In this document: positions 10,995 to 23,489 of the stretch, one piece after another
How positions within the stretch are numbered: position 1 is the first letter of the stretch
Layout of the letters: each line of letters opens with the position of its first letter
Source of the DNA: Parietaria judaica
Lineage: Eukaryota > Streptophyta > Magnoliopsida > Rosales > Urticaceae
Assembly: GCA_954871525.1 (NCBI GenBank)
Contig: OX940871.1
Location: 25,952,586 to 26,016,585 of the forward strand
Direction: 5' to 3'
Length of the DNA: 64,000 nt
The notes under the pieces: generated by a model
The model's input: only the letters and a program-made list of their open reading frames with translations
Database searches by the model: none
Told to the model about the DNA's origin: nothing
Translations under genes and position numbers: made by a program

Positions 10995-13900
10995 TCAAAT
11001 TGCATAGACGATCTCGCCGCTGCTGTCGACGTCGAGCTCGGAGTCGGAGTCGAGGTCGTCCATGTCGTCATCCATGTCGAGGTTGTCGTGCATGTAGCTG
11101 TTGAGGCCGAGGGACCCGGCGGCCGGTATGGTGGCCTCTGCGATGATCTGCATGATCACGTCGATGCTCTGCATTGGCTGCTCCGGCTCCTGGAACTGGC
11201 TGCTCGTCATGTTCTCGTCCATTAGGTCTGCCGGAAGGTTCTTGAGAAACCACGGGTGGTTCCTGATCTCGGGAATGCTAATTCTCTGTACGTGTAAACA
11301 CGGGAATCATAAAAATAAAAAAGTTAATAGCTGTCCTCGGTTTTATTTTTGTATCAACTTGTCATACAAACTTGTAAATTCTATTAGTCCCCCTCTTATT
11401 AAACATCCGAAATTTTTGTCAACAAAATCAGACCTTCCTGACCGGTTATGCAATGAAAACATGTGCGTGAGTGTATTTAATTGAAGCAATGAAAACTGAC
11501 AAGGTTTTCCTTAATATTTATCAAAAAATTTAAAATGTGTAACGTAAAAGGTAAACTGATAAAATTTACAAGTTTAACAATTAGTCTTGATATTTAATGT
11601 ATATTATGTAAGTACAGTATACGAGTATACGAGGGTGATGTATTAGATCTCTGAACTCAAATAGGTTAACAGCGATGAAAAAATTGCAAAATTAATGAAA
11701 ATACAATCAATTTGATCATTATTTGACTAGTTTAGACTAAAAACCGCGACGATGTTGTTTAAGACTAGTATATTTATTGAAATAAGTCTTCGAACGTACT
11801 CAGGCAATTCAATTGTGTTTTGCTAAAATTAGCAAAATTCCCAATGATGAAATTTATGGAGATTTAAATTTCAAGAGGTCAAACACTAGCTAAAGAAAAC
11901 TTAGATAATCAAATACTGACCGTAGCGGGATCCGCAACGAAGATTCTCGATATGATCTCACGGCACTCTGGAGATACTTGAACAATGTCTGGGATCGCAT
12001 ACTGAACGCTGAGAATTCGCTGCAGAGGTCAATAAAAATAGCACCATTTATGCAAATAGATTTATATGCATAGATAATAGATATTATTAGGAGTGTAAAT
12101 TTTTAACCGCCTACACCGGTTAAAGGAAAGGGATTTTATTTATCAAATATCGGGAACGTAGATACCCCACTCCCTATTTTCACAAGTCGGAACTGGGAAA
12201 TTCCCGGTCCAAGTTTTTTTCTATTTTTAAATACAATTTTTTTTAATATGCTAATATTTTTTCCCGGTTTAAAACGTGTAATATACCGATTTTTTTTTTC
12301 ATGTCTTGAATCCCAACAAAAAAAAAAAAAAAATTGTTCTACGAAACTGATTCTGGAACCAAGAAGAGTTTTTAAAACACCCGGAGAACCGGGACAGGGA
12401 CGAAAATATCGTCAAAATTTTGGTTCCCGGACCCGGTTACACCCTGATAGGATACCCAATCTAATGAAAACCAATTTATAATGTCATGTATCTTCTTAAA
12501 TTTTGTAGAGAGGCATACTTGTATAGTCTTCCTGAAATCTCTGGGTTCATCAGGATCCTCGAAAGGATAAGCTCCAACAAGCATCACATACAACGTTACT
12601 CCGCAAGACCACACATCTGCAGTCTGGTTACAAGACGCGTAGGCAAAAAAAAATCAAAATAAATGAAGGGCTACTTAAAAGTAAATGAAAAATAATAGAA
12701 ATATAGAATAACCCTCTATTAGTTTCCTTCTCAAGAAATTGAACCAAAAAAATATTGAACATGTATATTGTATCGATTTTTCTTCTCAGCATTAAAAAGT
12801 AAATGTTTTTTTTTTAATAATGCACATGTTTAGAACGTTTATGATGATTTTTTCCGTACATAGTAAACGTTGATTTATTAACAATTAGAGTTGAAATTAC
12901 CACAATATACAAAAGTTCAGAGGGAACTGCTAAAAAAAGTTCAACAAGAAGAAACTGCATCATAAATCGAATTCAATCGGCATATACGATAGTTACTCTG
13001 AATGTACCCACAAGGCAAACCTAGAGCCTAATTATATTTTGGATTTACGGATACAGGTGGGCGCCTGTGAAATCTCAAACAATATATAAATAAGAATAAT
13101 CATATATTCAATGAGTAGGTAAAAGAAAATAAACTTTTTAATAATTGTCACATTATCCTCAACGATTAGTAGTTTGGAATTGGTAATTTGATATAATTAA
13201 TGCAATTAGTAAAACTACTTTTACCTTGCCATCATACACTTGCTTTAATAAAACTTCAGGGGCAATGTACGCAGGAGTTCCCACTGTCGATGTCGGCTGT
13301 GAATGCAGCAACGAAGACTGAAAAGAAAACATATAAATATAATGGCCTACTTCAGTACAGGGATTTCTGTCACATAATTTCTTATTTTCCCAAATTATTT
13401 CTGAGCAAGCCAAAGACAGTCAGTAGAAAAAATAAGCATGAACCTATAATTTATACCTAAATGACTTCTTCTTTTTTTTTTTTTTGCACAGTGCCCCTAA
13501 ACTACCTTATTACTGTAAGAAAATAGCTCAAAGTAGTAAAAAGGAGCATAAATACTACTTGAAGTAGACTTTTAGTAAAAGATAGCCACACTGCCATACA
13601 AACTGTTAATTTCTTTAACAAAAATTAAACTTCTTACGTGAAAATTTAAAGATGTTTTAGTCTTTTGTTTCTAAGAATTGATGAGAATGGGAGAAACTCA
13701 AAAAAGAAAGAAACTGAAAACAAGAAAATGAAGAGAGAGGCAATTAATAATAGCACAGAGGACAATTTTACAAAGAATATAATTATAACACCAGCTTATA
13801 ATGCTATCTTTCTTTTTTCTGTGCTTTCTATTTTTATTTTCCTCATTGGGTACTTTGGTTCGCCTATAAACTACAGAAATAAAAGATTATACAACGTTAT

Positions 13901-15761
13901 TACGAAGTTAACAGCTTAGACAGTCATTTGCTAAAGTCAGCTCTCAGTCTAATTCAAGAGTACATATCAAAACTCAAACTAAAAATATGTTTCACAAAGC
14001 TTGAGAATTTTATAAAATATCACTCCTGTAACGGCAGAGTAATGTAAACTAAGGACAAATGGTACCTTAGAGTAGCCAAAGTCGCATATCTTCAATCGCG
14101 GGGCTGGACTTCCATCCAACAAAGTATTCTCCAACTTCAAGTCACGGTGACATACTTGCTGAATTAACAAAACATAGATATTCATTACAATAATTAATTA
14201 GCAGAACATGAAGAGAGTGTAGATATTCTACTCATTTTGTTCAAATGATAATTTCTAACTGTGGATAACATCAACAAAATTACAAACTGCATGGCAAAAA
14301 AAATTAAGCTTATATGTTTTTATATATTTAAATCCCCCAACCATATTTATTACATTATCCTTTTTTAGATGTTTTTGTTATTCTTTCAATCACGTGATTA
14401 ATAAAAACAAGAATGGGATATATATAAATAATATGTTTTTTTATTCATTCTGCATTTGAATTTGAAAACAGGGTAAAATAATACATTTTAATGAAAAATA
14501 TTTTGAGATATTTGAAGTAAAAAGACATCTAAGGACATAAGATAAGAAGTAGGATATATTTGTCGAAAGAAAAAGGTAATAACATTAATACCATTGCATG
14601 GCAATAGCTGACTCCAGATATAAGCTGCTGAAAAAAGAAGCGAGCCTGCACAAAATAAAAATAAACAAGAATGTAGGGCTTGCAAAACCATGGAAGCAAG
14701 GAGACTGTGAGATATTAGCAAGAACCTCATCCTCACGGAAGCGTCCGGTATTGCAAATTCGCTCAAATAGCTCTCCTCCCGATGCATATTCCATTACAAT
14801 AGCTAAATGAGTCGGCGTTAAAATGACCTATAATTCAATGAAAACCCAACAGTGGGTTATACCATAATGTGACAAAGATGCAAGATGCAAAAACTAAAAA
14901 ACTTAAAAAATTAACCTCCTTAAATCTGACAATGTTCGGATGCCTCAGAGACCTGTGATTAATAATCTCCCGCTGAACGTTTTCATCGATCTGCAAGTTC
15001 AAGGTAGTAAACAAGCACAACATAAATACTCCTGATAATAAAAAAAAACCATGATTTCCCAACAATGGTTCTCTTCTTCCACCTTCCTATTTTGGGAATA
15101 AACTGATTTTTATCCATTTTTGAGCACCCAATTCTTCTTTTTCCAAGGCAATATATGGCAACAAACTTACAATCTCCAATCTTTTCGCCCAAAAATGACC
15201 ATGTTTAGCCCAAATTAAATCATTAATGAAATCCTATTATCACCAGCTGGACCAGCATTCAATCACGAAAGCTTCCATTGATGGAAACGAAGCCTTTATA
15301 GTCTTCTTCCTTTATATAACATAAATTCCTCAAGTTTCCATGATGAAACACTCGCTTTTCACGCAATTAATAAAGCATCACACTTGCTTAATTGCTCAAC
15401 TGTCAGGCACAATCATGGAAATCCCCAAACCAGAATGGAAAAGTCAAAACCCGATAAAGCAAAAATCACCACGAAATCTAGGTATAATCGTCATTAATAC
15501 GGTTGCCACAACCACCAAGGAGCTGAGAACGAGCTTGAGTTTCCCGAAATGGAAAAAGATCGAAGTGGATTACTGAGTACTAACCTTGTCGCCTCGCTCG
15601 ATGTACTTGACGGCGACGAGCTCCCTGGTCTGCTTGTCCCGCATCAGCCTCGCGACGCCGAAGTTCCCCGACCCGATGTCGCGGACGAAGTCGTAGCGGT
15701 CGCTGTCGTGCATGATCGGCATGTCCATGCCCGGCCCCACGGTCATCGCCGCCCGATCCAT
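10995..15761 (-). CDS. SnRK2.3: SnRK2 protein kinase, subclass III (SnRK2.2/2.3-like)
   Basis: Nine exons on the minus strand join in phase 0 throughout: 15761-15585, 14990-14916, 14827-14726, 14645-14592, 14158-14066, 13317-13225, 12623-12519, 12019-11921 and 11285-10995. They give 362 aa, the family's usual length and exon pattern. Visible features are the glycine loop IGSGNFGVA at 29-37, ATP lysine K52, catalytic HRDLKLEN with D142, DFG at 162-164, an activation loop with S173 and S177 matching OST1 S171 and S175, and APE. The C-terminus has the SnRK2 box (near 300-325) and an acidic ABA box ending SSGEIVYAI. Known role: ABA-activated kinase inhibited by clade A PP2Cs and released by PYR/PYL receptors, phosphorylating ABF factors and channels in nucleus and cytosol. 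[11 protein letters not shown] and [14 protein letters not shown] favour SnRK2.2/2.3 over OST1. The start is the first ATG at 15761. Confidence 0.97.
12091..12455. mobile_element. hAT-like MITE in intron 8 of the SnRK2 gene
   Basis: The block begins TAGGAGTGTAAATTTTTAACC and ends near GGTTACACCCTGATAGG, forming imperfect TAGGAGTGTAA / CAGGGTGTAA inverted ends. It carries GGGAACCGG-type subterminal motifs shared with other MITEs in this window. No exact target duplication was found. Confidence 0.5.
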
Positions 15762-16165
15762 CCTCGCCAAGCTCCGATTCCGCCCTAACCAGGCTCAGCC
15801 CGCTCACATTCGCCGACGCGCAGAGAAGAAGAAGAAGAAGAAGAAGAAGAAAAACGAATCAGAAGCCGCGAAATCGAGCGATCGATCGAGCAGCGAAGTG
15901 GCTCGGAGAACGGATCCGGGTCGAGTGAGTCAACTCGGAAGGTGGGAATCGTTGACTCGGAGGGAGAGAGCGAGATTTCCGATCGAAGAAGAATCAGTGA
16001 AGAAGAAGAAGAAGAAGAAGAAGAAGTCTTTGTCTGATTTTTTTTATTTTTTTTATTTTTGGAAGAAGTGACGATAAGAGAGAAGCGAGAGGATATTTTA
16101 GGGAAGCGAGACAAAACGCGGTGTCGTTTTCCTCAGGATTCAGAGGCAAAACGACGGCGTTTTCG
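15762..16165 (-). promoter_or_regulatory. 5' leader and proximal promoter of the SnRK2 gene
   Basis: The transcribed-side leader contains two trinucleotide runs (AAG on the plus strand at about 15826-15851 and 16000-16025, so pyrimidine-rich TTC in the mRNA sense). Upstream lie two near-palindromic motifs, AAAACGCGGTGTCGTTTT at 16113-16130 and AAAACGACGGCGTTTT at 16148-16163, 17 bp apart. Their arms are AAAACG and CGTTTT. No clear TATA box is seen, so the transcription start is not placed. Confidence 0.45.
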
Positions 16166-16329
16166 AGGCCGCACCAGCTCGGAATGGATTTTGTTTCCTT
16201 GTGGCGTTTGCTCTTTTTATTATTATTTTTTATTTCAACTGCGTGTTTTTCTTTTGGAATAAAATATATTATATTTTATTAAAAAGGGCATAATTTTGGT
16301 GCAGGTCACGTGACTCGGAGTCCGACAGA

Positions 16330-16430
16330 AGATGAGGGTTTTTTTTTTTTTTTTAAATGCAGTTTTGTTGTATGTGGGGATTGAACTCACGACCTCTACT
16401 TTAGAGGTAGTGTGGAAACATTGTAGATTG
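16330..16430 (-). mobile_element. Short tRNA-like retroposon relic with A tail
   Basis: Read on the minus strand, a polymerase III B-box-like stretch (GTCGTGAGTTCAATCCC) is followed after about 25 nt by an A run of about 17 bases (plus-strand T run at 16338-16354). No convincing A box or target duplication was found. It looks like a truncated tRNA-derived SINE. Confidence 0.4.
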
Positions 16431-16930
16431 GGGATCACGGACCGGAATGGGCTTTGATGGCTCTTCTGAATCCCACCCCGCCCTTTTTATTGTGCGGGTT
16501 TAAGATTTCACTTGACTGTGGGCCGAGTTGGGCCATCCCAGCTCACTTGACACCAATAATAATACTTGCTTCCCGTTTTAAAATTTTCTCTGAATCTTTT
16601 TATCTAAACTTCACGTTACGCTCTAGCCACTGGATCCTCTAACTGCGGGATCCAAATACCTCTTAGTTCCAAATTTTGAGAGTGCTTCCTGGATAGCACC
16701 AAGCTTCCTGAAAAGCTTAAAATTTGGGACCCCAATCAACTTCTCGATAAGCCTTTTCTCTAGACCAAGCCGGCAAAAAGAGAAAATGAAGTTAAGATGT
16801 TCTCTATCAACAACTATGTGTCCAAAATAAGAATAAAGTGGTCGGATTTATAAATGTCCTCATTATAAACCCTGCCTTTGCAAAGAAGATGGGCCATTTC
16901 GGATCAATGAGCACGGTGCAATCTCTCTTT

Positions 16931-17136
16931 TTTTCTCTTTTTTTTTTTGCCAAGATTACATGTACGCACATTACAAGATATTTGTCACGGTAAGAACAAC
17001 CGGCATTATTGGCCGCAGGCTCTATCAGCCAAGATTACATATATTACGCAATTTATGTGTCTCAATGGATCGAACCCAAGACATCATGGAAGAGTCTTAT
17101 TGTAGTGGTTTCCCACTAAACCAAGCAAGCTCAGTT
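16931..17136 (-). mobile_element. tRNA-derived SINE with perfect 15-bp target-site duplication
   Basis: On the minus strand the element starts near 17136 with an A-box-like GGTTTAGTGGGAAACC and then a B box GGGTTCGATCC about 30 nt later. It continues with a tRNA-unrelated body of about 120 nt and ends in an A-rich tail (plus-strand T run 16931-16948). The sequence gtgcaatctctcttt occurs at 16916-16930 and again at 17137-17151, an exact 15-bp duplication produced by target-primed retrotransposition. There is no coding capacity; such elements rely on LINE machinery. The perfect duplication suggests a fairly young insertion. Confidence 0.85.
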
Positions 17137-17151
17137 GTGCAATCTCTCTTT

Positions 17152-18193
17152 AATTAGCCGATTAGGACCACACTTTTATTTGACCCAAAAATATGTCGTA
17201 GAAAACTATCAATTAAATCATTTACTATGATTCAAAAATTGCTAATATAATTGAGGCCTTAGCATCTCTTGATTTTTGGGGCTTACAAACATTGCCATTG
17301 TATTGTTTATGGGCTGAGAAGCAAACTAACCATTTGATTGGGCATTATGTGATTTATACCGAAGGTATCAAGTCCTTCGACCTTCTAATAAATCGCAATA
17401 AATCTTTCATTATAGAAAACTAGCACTTTGAGCCCTCATACTATTTAGTATTTACCTCATGGTGGATCAGGCCAGCGAGGCGGAATAAGGCCACCGCGGA
17501 AGGCTTGTAACGATGACCGCCAAACAGCAAGTTGGCGGTTGGGGCTAACCGCGCCGCGTCCACAATTTTTTTCTTTTAATTAATTTATCAAGTAATTTAC
17601 CAAAAAAATAAGTAATTAAGTGACTAATCTAAATTAAGGGAATGATAATTACCTAATTAACATAAAATTGAAATAATTATCGTATTACTCCAAAATGATT
17701 CAAATCTATTTAATTTTCTTAGAGCAATAAAACAATCAATTTGTATTTTTAAAAACCAGCCAATTTAAATATTTTTAATATAAAAATATAGAAATAGGTT
17801 TGAATTTTTAACTAAAGAAATACTTGATTCACGGTTGAGCCTCCACAGTTGCAGTTGCATTTACTGCAACTGCGATGCGGCGGCTATGGCCGGCGGACGG
17901 CATTTTTGGCCATTAGGCGAACCTGAACTTATACAATTAGAAATGAGTAACTTATAATCTTTTTTTTTTAATCTGTGCTTAATGTTTTACTTCTTAAAAC
18001 TCTTTCTTCATTGAAGAACTATTTATATTATAAACTATAAAGTTTGATAATTTCAAGCTCTAGTAATATTTAAGTTCATTTGTAATTATTGTGATCGTTA
18101 TTTATTTATTTACATCATACTGTTAAAAATATAATAATATTGGTTATAATGTTATATAATATTATTATTTATTTGCTCAATTGCAATGGCCAA
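17152..18193. other. Intergenic DNA between the SINE and tRNA-Lys
   Basis: No gene was recognised. A GC-rich block at 17461-17570 (GCGGAATAAGGCCACCGCGG-like) and an inverted-looking GC block at 17835-17925 bracket AT-rich DNA. They may be the ends of one more MITE of about 460 bp, but the inverted match is weak. Confidence 0.35.
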
Positions 18194-18266
18194 GCCGTCT
18201 TAGCTCAGCTGGTAGAGCGCGTGGCTTTTAACCACGTGGTCGTGGGTTCGATTCCCACAGACGGCG
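18194..18266 (+). tRNA. tRNA-Lys (anticodon UUU)
   Basis: This is a complete 73-nt cloverleaf. Acceptor GCCGTCT pairs perfectly with AGACGGC, discriminator G follows, the D arm holds AGCTCAGCTGGTAGAGC, the anticodon loop CTTTTAA gives TTT, and the T arm has GGGTTCGATTCCC. A and B boxes are canonical and there is no intron. It is probably functional. It lies 65 bp from a tRNA-Glu gene on the opposite strand, in convergent orientation. Confidence 0.97.
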
Positions 18267-18331
18267 GCAATCTAAATTATTATAGATGATTTTGTAATCT
18301 GAATTTTTTATATAAATTGAAGTAACAAAAG

Positions 18332-18403
18332 TTCCGATGCCGGGAATCGAACCCGGGTCCCCTGGGTGAAAGCCAGATATCCTAACCGCTGGACGACATC
18401 GAA
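18332..18403 (-). tRNA. tRNA-Glu (anticodon UUC)
   Basis: The minus strand reads a 72-nt tRNA. The acceptor TTCGATG pairs with CATCGGA with one T-G wobble at position 2, where a C is usual. The anticodon loop CTTTCAC gives TTC, and the T arm GGGTTCGATTCCC is perfect. The discriminator is A. The wobble is tolerated in an acceptor stem, so the gene is probably functional. Confidence 0.94.
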
Positions 18404-19614
18404 TTATTGCTTCACATACAATAAGAGGTATGTTTTTATTTTATTAAAAATGGGGAAATCGGAACCGAAAAATCAACTTTTGGAATTTTTTTTTCCTGGT
18501 TTAGGTTCTAAAAAAATTGGTCTTTTTTTTCAAACGACAATCGGGAGAAAATAACAATATTATCATATAATATAAATATTTATATTTAAACCGGACAAAA
18601 AAACCAAAAGTCATCCCAAGTCCGGTTCCCAGTTCCTAAACCAGGAATTTCATGGGAGGCTACTTACTAATTAAGCATAATAATAAATTTGAATGTTTTT
18701 CAGACACGGTGATATATTTTTTGAAAGCGGGTGTGTCCTTTGTAGAATATTTTGATCGTTGAGTTCAAATGTGACAAGGAAAACGATAGAGGATTACAAA
18801 ATGTATGAGATGAAAACTTGAGGAGTGAACGAGTGTTTTTCTCTCTACATGTGATAAGAGTGTTTTTCTCTCTAAAATGTTGGAGCTCTTTTTTATAGTC
18901 TTCTCCAAAGTATGTAATAAAATATTGTCTTCTATGCGCCAAATAAATAAACTATTAATAATGTCTTAGTTTTGGGTTTTCAGGCCCATGTTAAATGTCA
19001 TTAACTCTTTTCTTGTGATTCATCTTACATTGGTTACCATGCTTTGTAGTGTTTGATTGCGCACTTGCTCGTGTCTTTAATGTTGTTGGCGATCTAATAC
19101 TAGTTTCCAATAATCTATTTTGAGACACACTTACTTCATGTCTTGATGATAAAATTTAGCTCCTTGGTTTTCTTTGATAATAGGCCATCACGAGCAATCT
19201 CTTTCCATTGATTATGCTCTTCATTCCTCAAAGCAAAACATGGAGAGTTCGACTCAATCAACCCTTGATTGATGATGCGCACGATCTTTGAATTGTGCAT
19301 CATAATTGACTTGCCGAAATATTGTCATAATATTATTTATGACAATAATTGTTCATAAATAAACCAACACAAAATTATAGAATAAAGAATTATAAGATAG
19401 CAAAATCCATGATCAAGATAAAGAAAACAATAGATTGCAACTGCAAAGCTTAAACATAAAGGATGTCACCTCTTCAAAGATTCAAATCTTTTAATAACTT
19501 TTGCTATGCACCCAATCTCTTTGGCTTTCTTGTCCATTGCAAATTGCAATGATTCTTTATTTTAATTTTTAAGATTGATTTTATACAAACCAATCAACCC
19601 TATGACCAGCTGTA

Positions 19615-19662
<48 letters not shown>

Positions 19663-21279
19663 GTTATGAGAATACGGGTCATACGTCACTTATAAGAGAT
19701 AAATCAACCCCTAAAATGCTTTGTTGTCTGTATAAAATATGATTAAAATAAATTATGGCTTTAACAATCCAAAAAAGTTTAATTAAAAAAAAAAATTAAG
19801 ACTTTTTATTCACACGTAATAGCCAATAGATGTGTCTTGAGTTGAAATACACTGTATGTGAAACATTTTCAAAGATGCCATTAGGATTCGTCAACAAAAA
19901 TTGCCCCTAAACAAGGTACTCAATTTATATTTGTAATACATTATTTGCACCCCTAGATACCGCCGAGGGCCCCAAATGATATATAATATATATATATATG
20001 ATACACTTAGCATTGAAATTTAATTTTTAAATTGCGAAAGGGGTCCCAAAATTGATCTTTGCCTAAGGCCCCGAAAAACGCAAAGCCAGCTCCGTTCGGG
20101 ATGACCTTATGAAAACATAACCAAACCTAACTTTTTTTTACAGGAGCGGGCCTAGTCCGACCCACGTAAAAAACAAGGTGGGACGGGACAAACTCACTTT
20201 TCTATGAGTAGGGGCAGGTGTGCCGGGCCGGGTCGTCGTGATTCTTTTAAGGACAAAATCTTTGTTCCAATTTATATTTATTTTAATTTACTAATAATGC
20301 ATGCCTATGAAAAAAAATCGATGCATCGAATTCAGGATCAAATCATGGCAAAAGAATGCTATGTTCTCATTGGAGGGCTTCTTCTTATTCAAATGCTTTG
20401 AAACTAGAAGAAAAAAAAAATTGTTAAAACTGACAATAAATTTATATGGAAACAAATATAAAAAATCACAATTAGTAAAATAAAATAAAAATCAGGAGAG
20501 AAAATATAGTAACATTATATATCTTTAAAAATTGAAAAAATGGCAATAAAATAAATAAGTAAGGAGTGGCTGTAAACGATTGTCGTTTTAGACCGAAAGG
20601 GCATCTTTTTGTTTGTCTCGTGAGATGTAAACAAATTCCAAAAGAATCTTATCTCTTCCCAGGCCCAATTTCTCTTTTGAGACACGTGTCAGCTTGTACG
20701 GAGAGAATCTCGTGGAAAGAATCAATATATTTTAGCGTCACTCACTATTATTTATTTTAATATAATTAATTCTGGAAGCCACGTTTCCTTATAAAAGGTA
20801 CAGTGCACTGAAATCATACAAAGATCTTTGTGACGTGTCAGCTTCTTATTTGTTATGATGGACTGCCATTTTCTCGTGAGATTCTTTTTTCTATTGTAGT
20901 GAAAAGAAATTAAGAATCTAAATGTGAGCAAAAAAAGAAATTAATATCGAAATATCCAATTATTTTTATTACAGATGCTATGGACTGTTTAATTTTAATT
21001 TAAAAATTGAAATAAATAATCCTTAGTTGAATTTTGATTTCAATAAAAAAAAAGGCAAATATTTAAAGGATTACATACGATATTTTCATATCATATAAAA
21101 ACACAAAGATTTTATTATTCTATATTTGGTTATGTTTTTTTTTTATTATTCTATATTTGAATCTAAAAATAAATTTAGAATCATGTTCTTAGAATATTTT
21201 AAATACTGTTTGGTTATATTTTTTTTCATCTGTATTAAAATAAATAAAAAATAATTTTTTTGAAAAAATACATCAGAAC
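18404..21279. other. AT-rich intergenic DNA, repeat remnants
   Basis: No gene was recognised. It contains a long (AT)n microsatellite at 19619-19660, a GGGACGGGAC / GGGCCGGGTCG-rich MITE remnant around 20140-20240, and fragments similar to hAT-type subterminal DNA near 18450-18640 and 20040-20110. Short frames here lack family resemblance. Confidence 0.4.
19619..19660. repeat. (AT)n microsatellite
   Basis: An uninterrupted AT dinucleotide run of about 21 units. Confidence 0.95.
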
Positions 21280-22589
21280 CATGGATTCGATTTTCGCGAT
21301 AATCGAGCGATAATCGAGCGATTAATCGCTGAAAACCACTTCTCGGTAACTTATCTCCTCTAATCGTTATCTTTTTATACTTATCGCGATTTTTCGATTC
21401 GAAAAACAAGTCACTTATCTCTCAAACTTATCAAGTGTATTTTCTCGAAAAGCAAGCTACTTTTCGGTCAAAAACGATAAGTCAACCCTGGTATAATTTT
21501 TTCTTTTTTTGCGGCAGAAGTTCCAACTTCTTTTAATTTTGAAATTTAAATGTATTTTTGGTGTTTTTTTTAGTAGATCTTGAGTGTTTTGATGTTTAAA
21601 TGCTATATATGTATGAATCATGTCAATTTTTCACATTTTTATTCTATATTTGTAGTAGTTACTTAGAAAGCTATTAGGTTGAATGAAAGTTAAACTTTGA
21701 GTTTCATATTAGTTTAATTGTACATTTTACGTTTTGAATCAAATGTTGTTGTTGATATTGATTTTTTTTTTAAGTATATGATGGAATATAGATGAATCAA
21801 GATGGTTTGTGTAATTTTTATTGAATTTTTGCAGATTTTGGTTAAATTTAAGGGTTTATGCAAATTATTTCTAATTGCGACAAAAGTACCAATTTTCCTA
21901 AAAATAGTGAATTTGAGATATATATATATTTTTTGTAATTTCATTTTGTAACATTGTATATAATTACGAAACTGTTAGTTAGACATAATTATTTTTGTAA
22001 TTGACGTCTTTCTGATTTATGACCTTATTGCGGCAAAAGTACATATTTTTGGAAATTAGTTAAGTTAAGCTAGTTAGTCTTTTTTTTTTATGTAAAATCA
22101 TTTTAAAACATTGTATGTAACTTGTAAAATGTGAGGTTGACATAATTATTTCTAATTCAACGTTTTCCCGAATTGCAACCTTATTGCGGGAAAAGTTAAT
22201 ATTTTTTTTTTTGAAATTGGTTAAATTGAGTTATTTCTTCGTTTTTTTTTATGTAACTTCATTTTGTAACATTGTATATAATTTTGATACTATGATTCTT
22301 ACATAATTTTTTTTTGTAATTTGACGGTTTACAATTATTAAGGAAAATATACATTTAGTATTTTATGTTATAAAAATATTTTATGTATGAAAATATATAT
22401 GAAAATATTTTATAAGTTTTCTATCGATAAATCTATCGATAACCGATTAATCCATCGATAAGTTCGATAAGTTTCGGTAACGGCAAACGATATATTTTAT
22501 AGGTTTTCCATCGATAAATCCATCGGCAAACGATTACTCCGTCGATAACGGCAAACGATTTATCGGCAAAAACGGCATTCAAATCCTTG
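21280..22589. mobile_element. hAT-type non-autonomous element (1310 bp)
   Basis: The ends are CATGGATTCGA and its inverted partner TTTGAATCCTTG-type (CAAGGATTTGAATG when reversed). The 8-bp sequence atcagaac lies immediately before (21272-21279) and after (22590-22597). Both subterminal regions are crowded with TATCGATAA / CGATAATCG-type motifs in inverted orientation, likely transposase-binding sites, while the 900-bp centre is AT-rich and non-coding. A miniature relative with the same end type lies at 39399-39529. Confidence 0.82.
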
Positions 22590-22680
22590 ATCAGAACTAT
22601 AGTTTCCCACCTATCATTGGATTTTTCTCGGCTTAGGCTTTCCAATGGTATATATTATGACTTATTTACACTTATCAATA

Positions 22681-22949
22681 GGGTAAATTGCGGCTAAAAT
22701 ACCCAATGTTTCAAAAAAATTTAATTATGTACCCAAAGTTTTTTTTGGTGGCTATAATACCCAAAGTTTATTCAGTTAACGCCAAATGAACCAGCCGTTA
22801 AATCTCCATTATTTTGCTCGTGGCTAAAATACCCAATGTTTCATTTTTTTTAATTATGTACCCAAAGTTTTTTTTGTGGCTATAATACCCAAAGTTTATT
22901 CTGTTAACGCCAAACGTACCCACCGTTAAATTTCCGTTATTTCGCCCGC
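22681..22949. mobile_element. MULE-type terminal repeat, tandemly duplicated (about 130-bp period)
   Basis: The block opens GGGTAAATTGCGGC, the same end type as the MULE-like MITEs at 39766 and 46760. The next about 129 bp (from GGCTAAAATACCCAATG at 22692) is repeated from 22822 with few differences, each copy ending in a CCGTTAAAT / CGCCCG stretch. Only this end is evident; an inverted partner was not found. Confidence 0.6.
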
Positions 22950-23489
22950 ATGGGTACCACAAACCACTCAGACCAGCTTAGGTACCACAAAGCCCTCCTC
23001 GGATACTTCACAACCATTAACAGCAAACCACCAGCGAAGGTCGGGGTATGCCTACCAACCCAGGTCGATATACCTACGAAAGTCAGCAAAAACCATGCAA
23101 TGAATGTGCTATACTTAATTTACCGAATCACCCTAGTTTACATTAATTATAAATTTAAGTTTAAACGGATGACACTATCTTTCGAAAACTTTGGTAACTA
23201 TTTTCGTATTTTTACTCAAGCATATATAACTAGGCCTATAAATATCAAATAAAGTATGAGCCCTCATTTTAGTGACTCTTATATGATTTTTAATAATGTA
23301 CATAATTCATTAAACTATTACAAATAATCAGTTTTGTGACGTAACGGAAGCCACTTAAAACTGAACGTGACATGAAAAAAGTTACTTTTGATACTGTTAC
23401 TTCGACAAAATAGGATTACGAATATGTCGTAGAATTTTGTGTACTTCAAAGTACTTTTTCCTGTATTTACTTTCTTTTTTTTATCATCA

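Noticed and set aside
15712..16114. Lys- and Ser-rich frames on both strands at the SnRK2 leader
   Set aside because: They are produced by the (AAG)n repeats and the SnRK2 5' leader, not by a separate gene.
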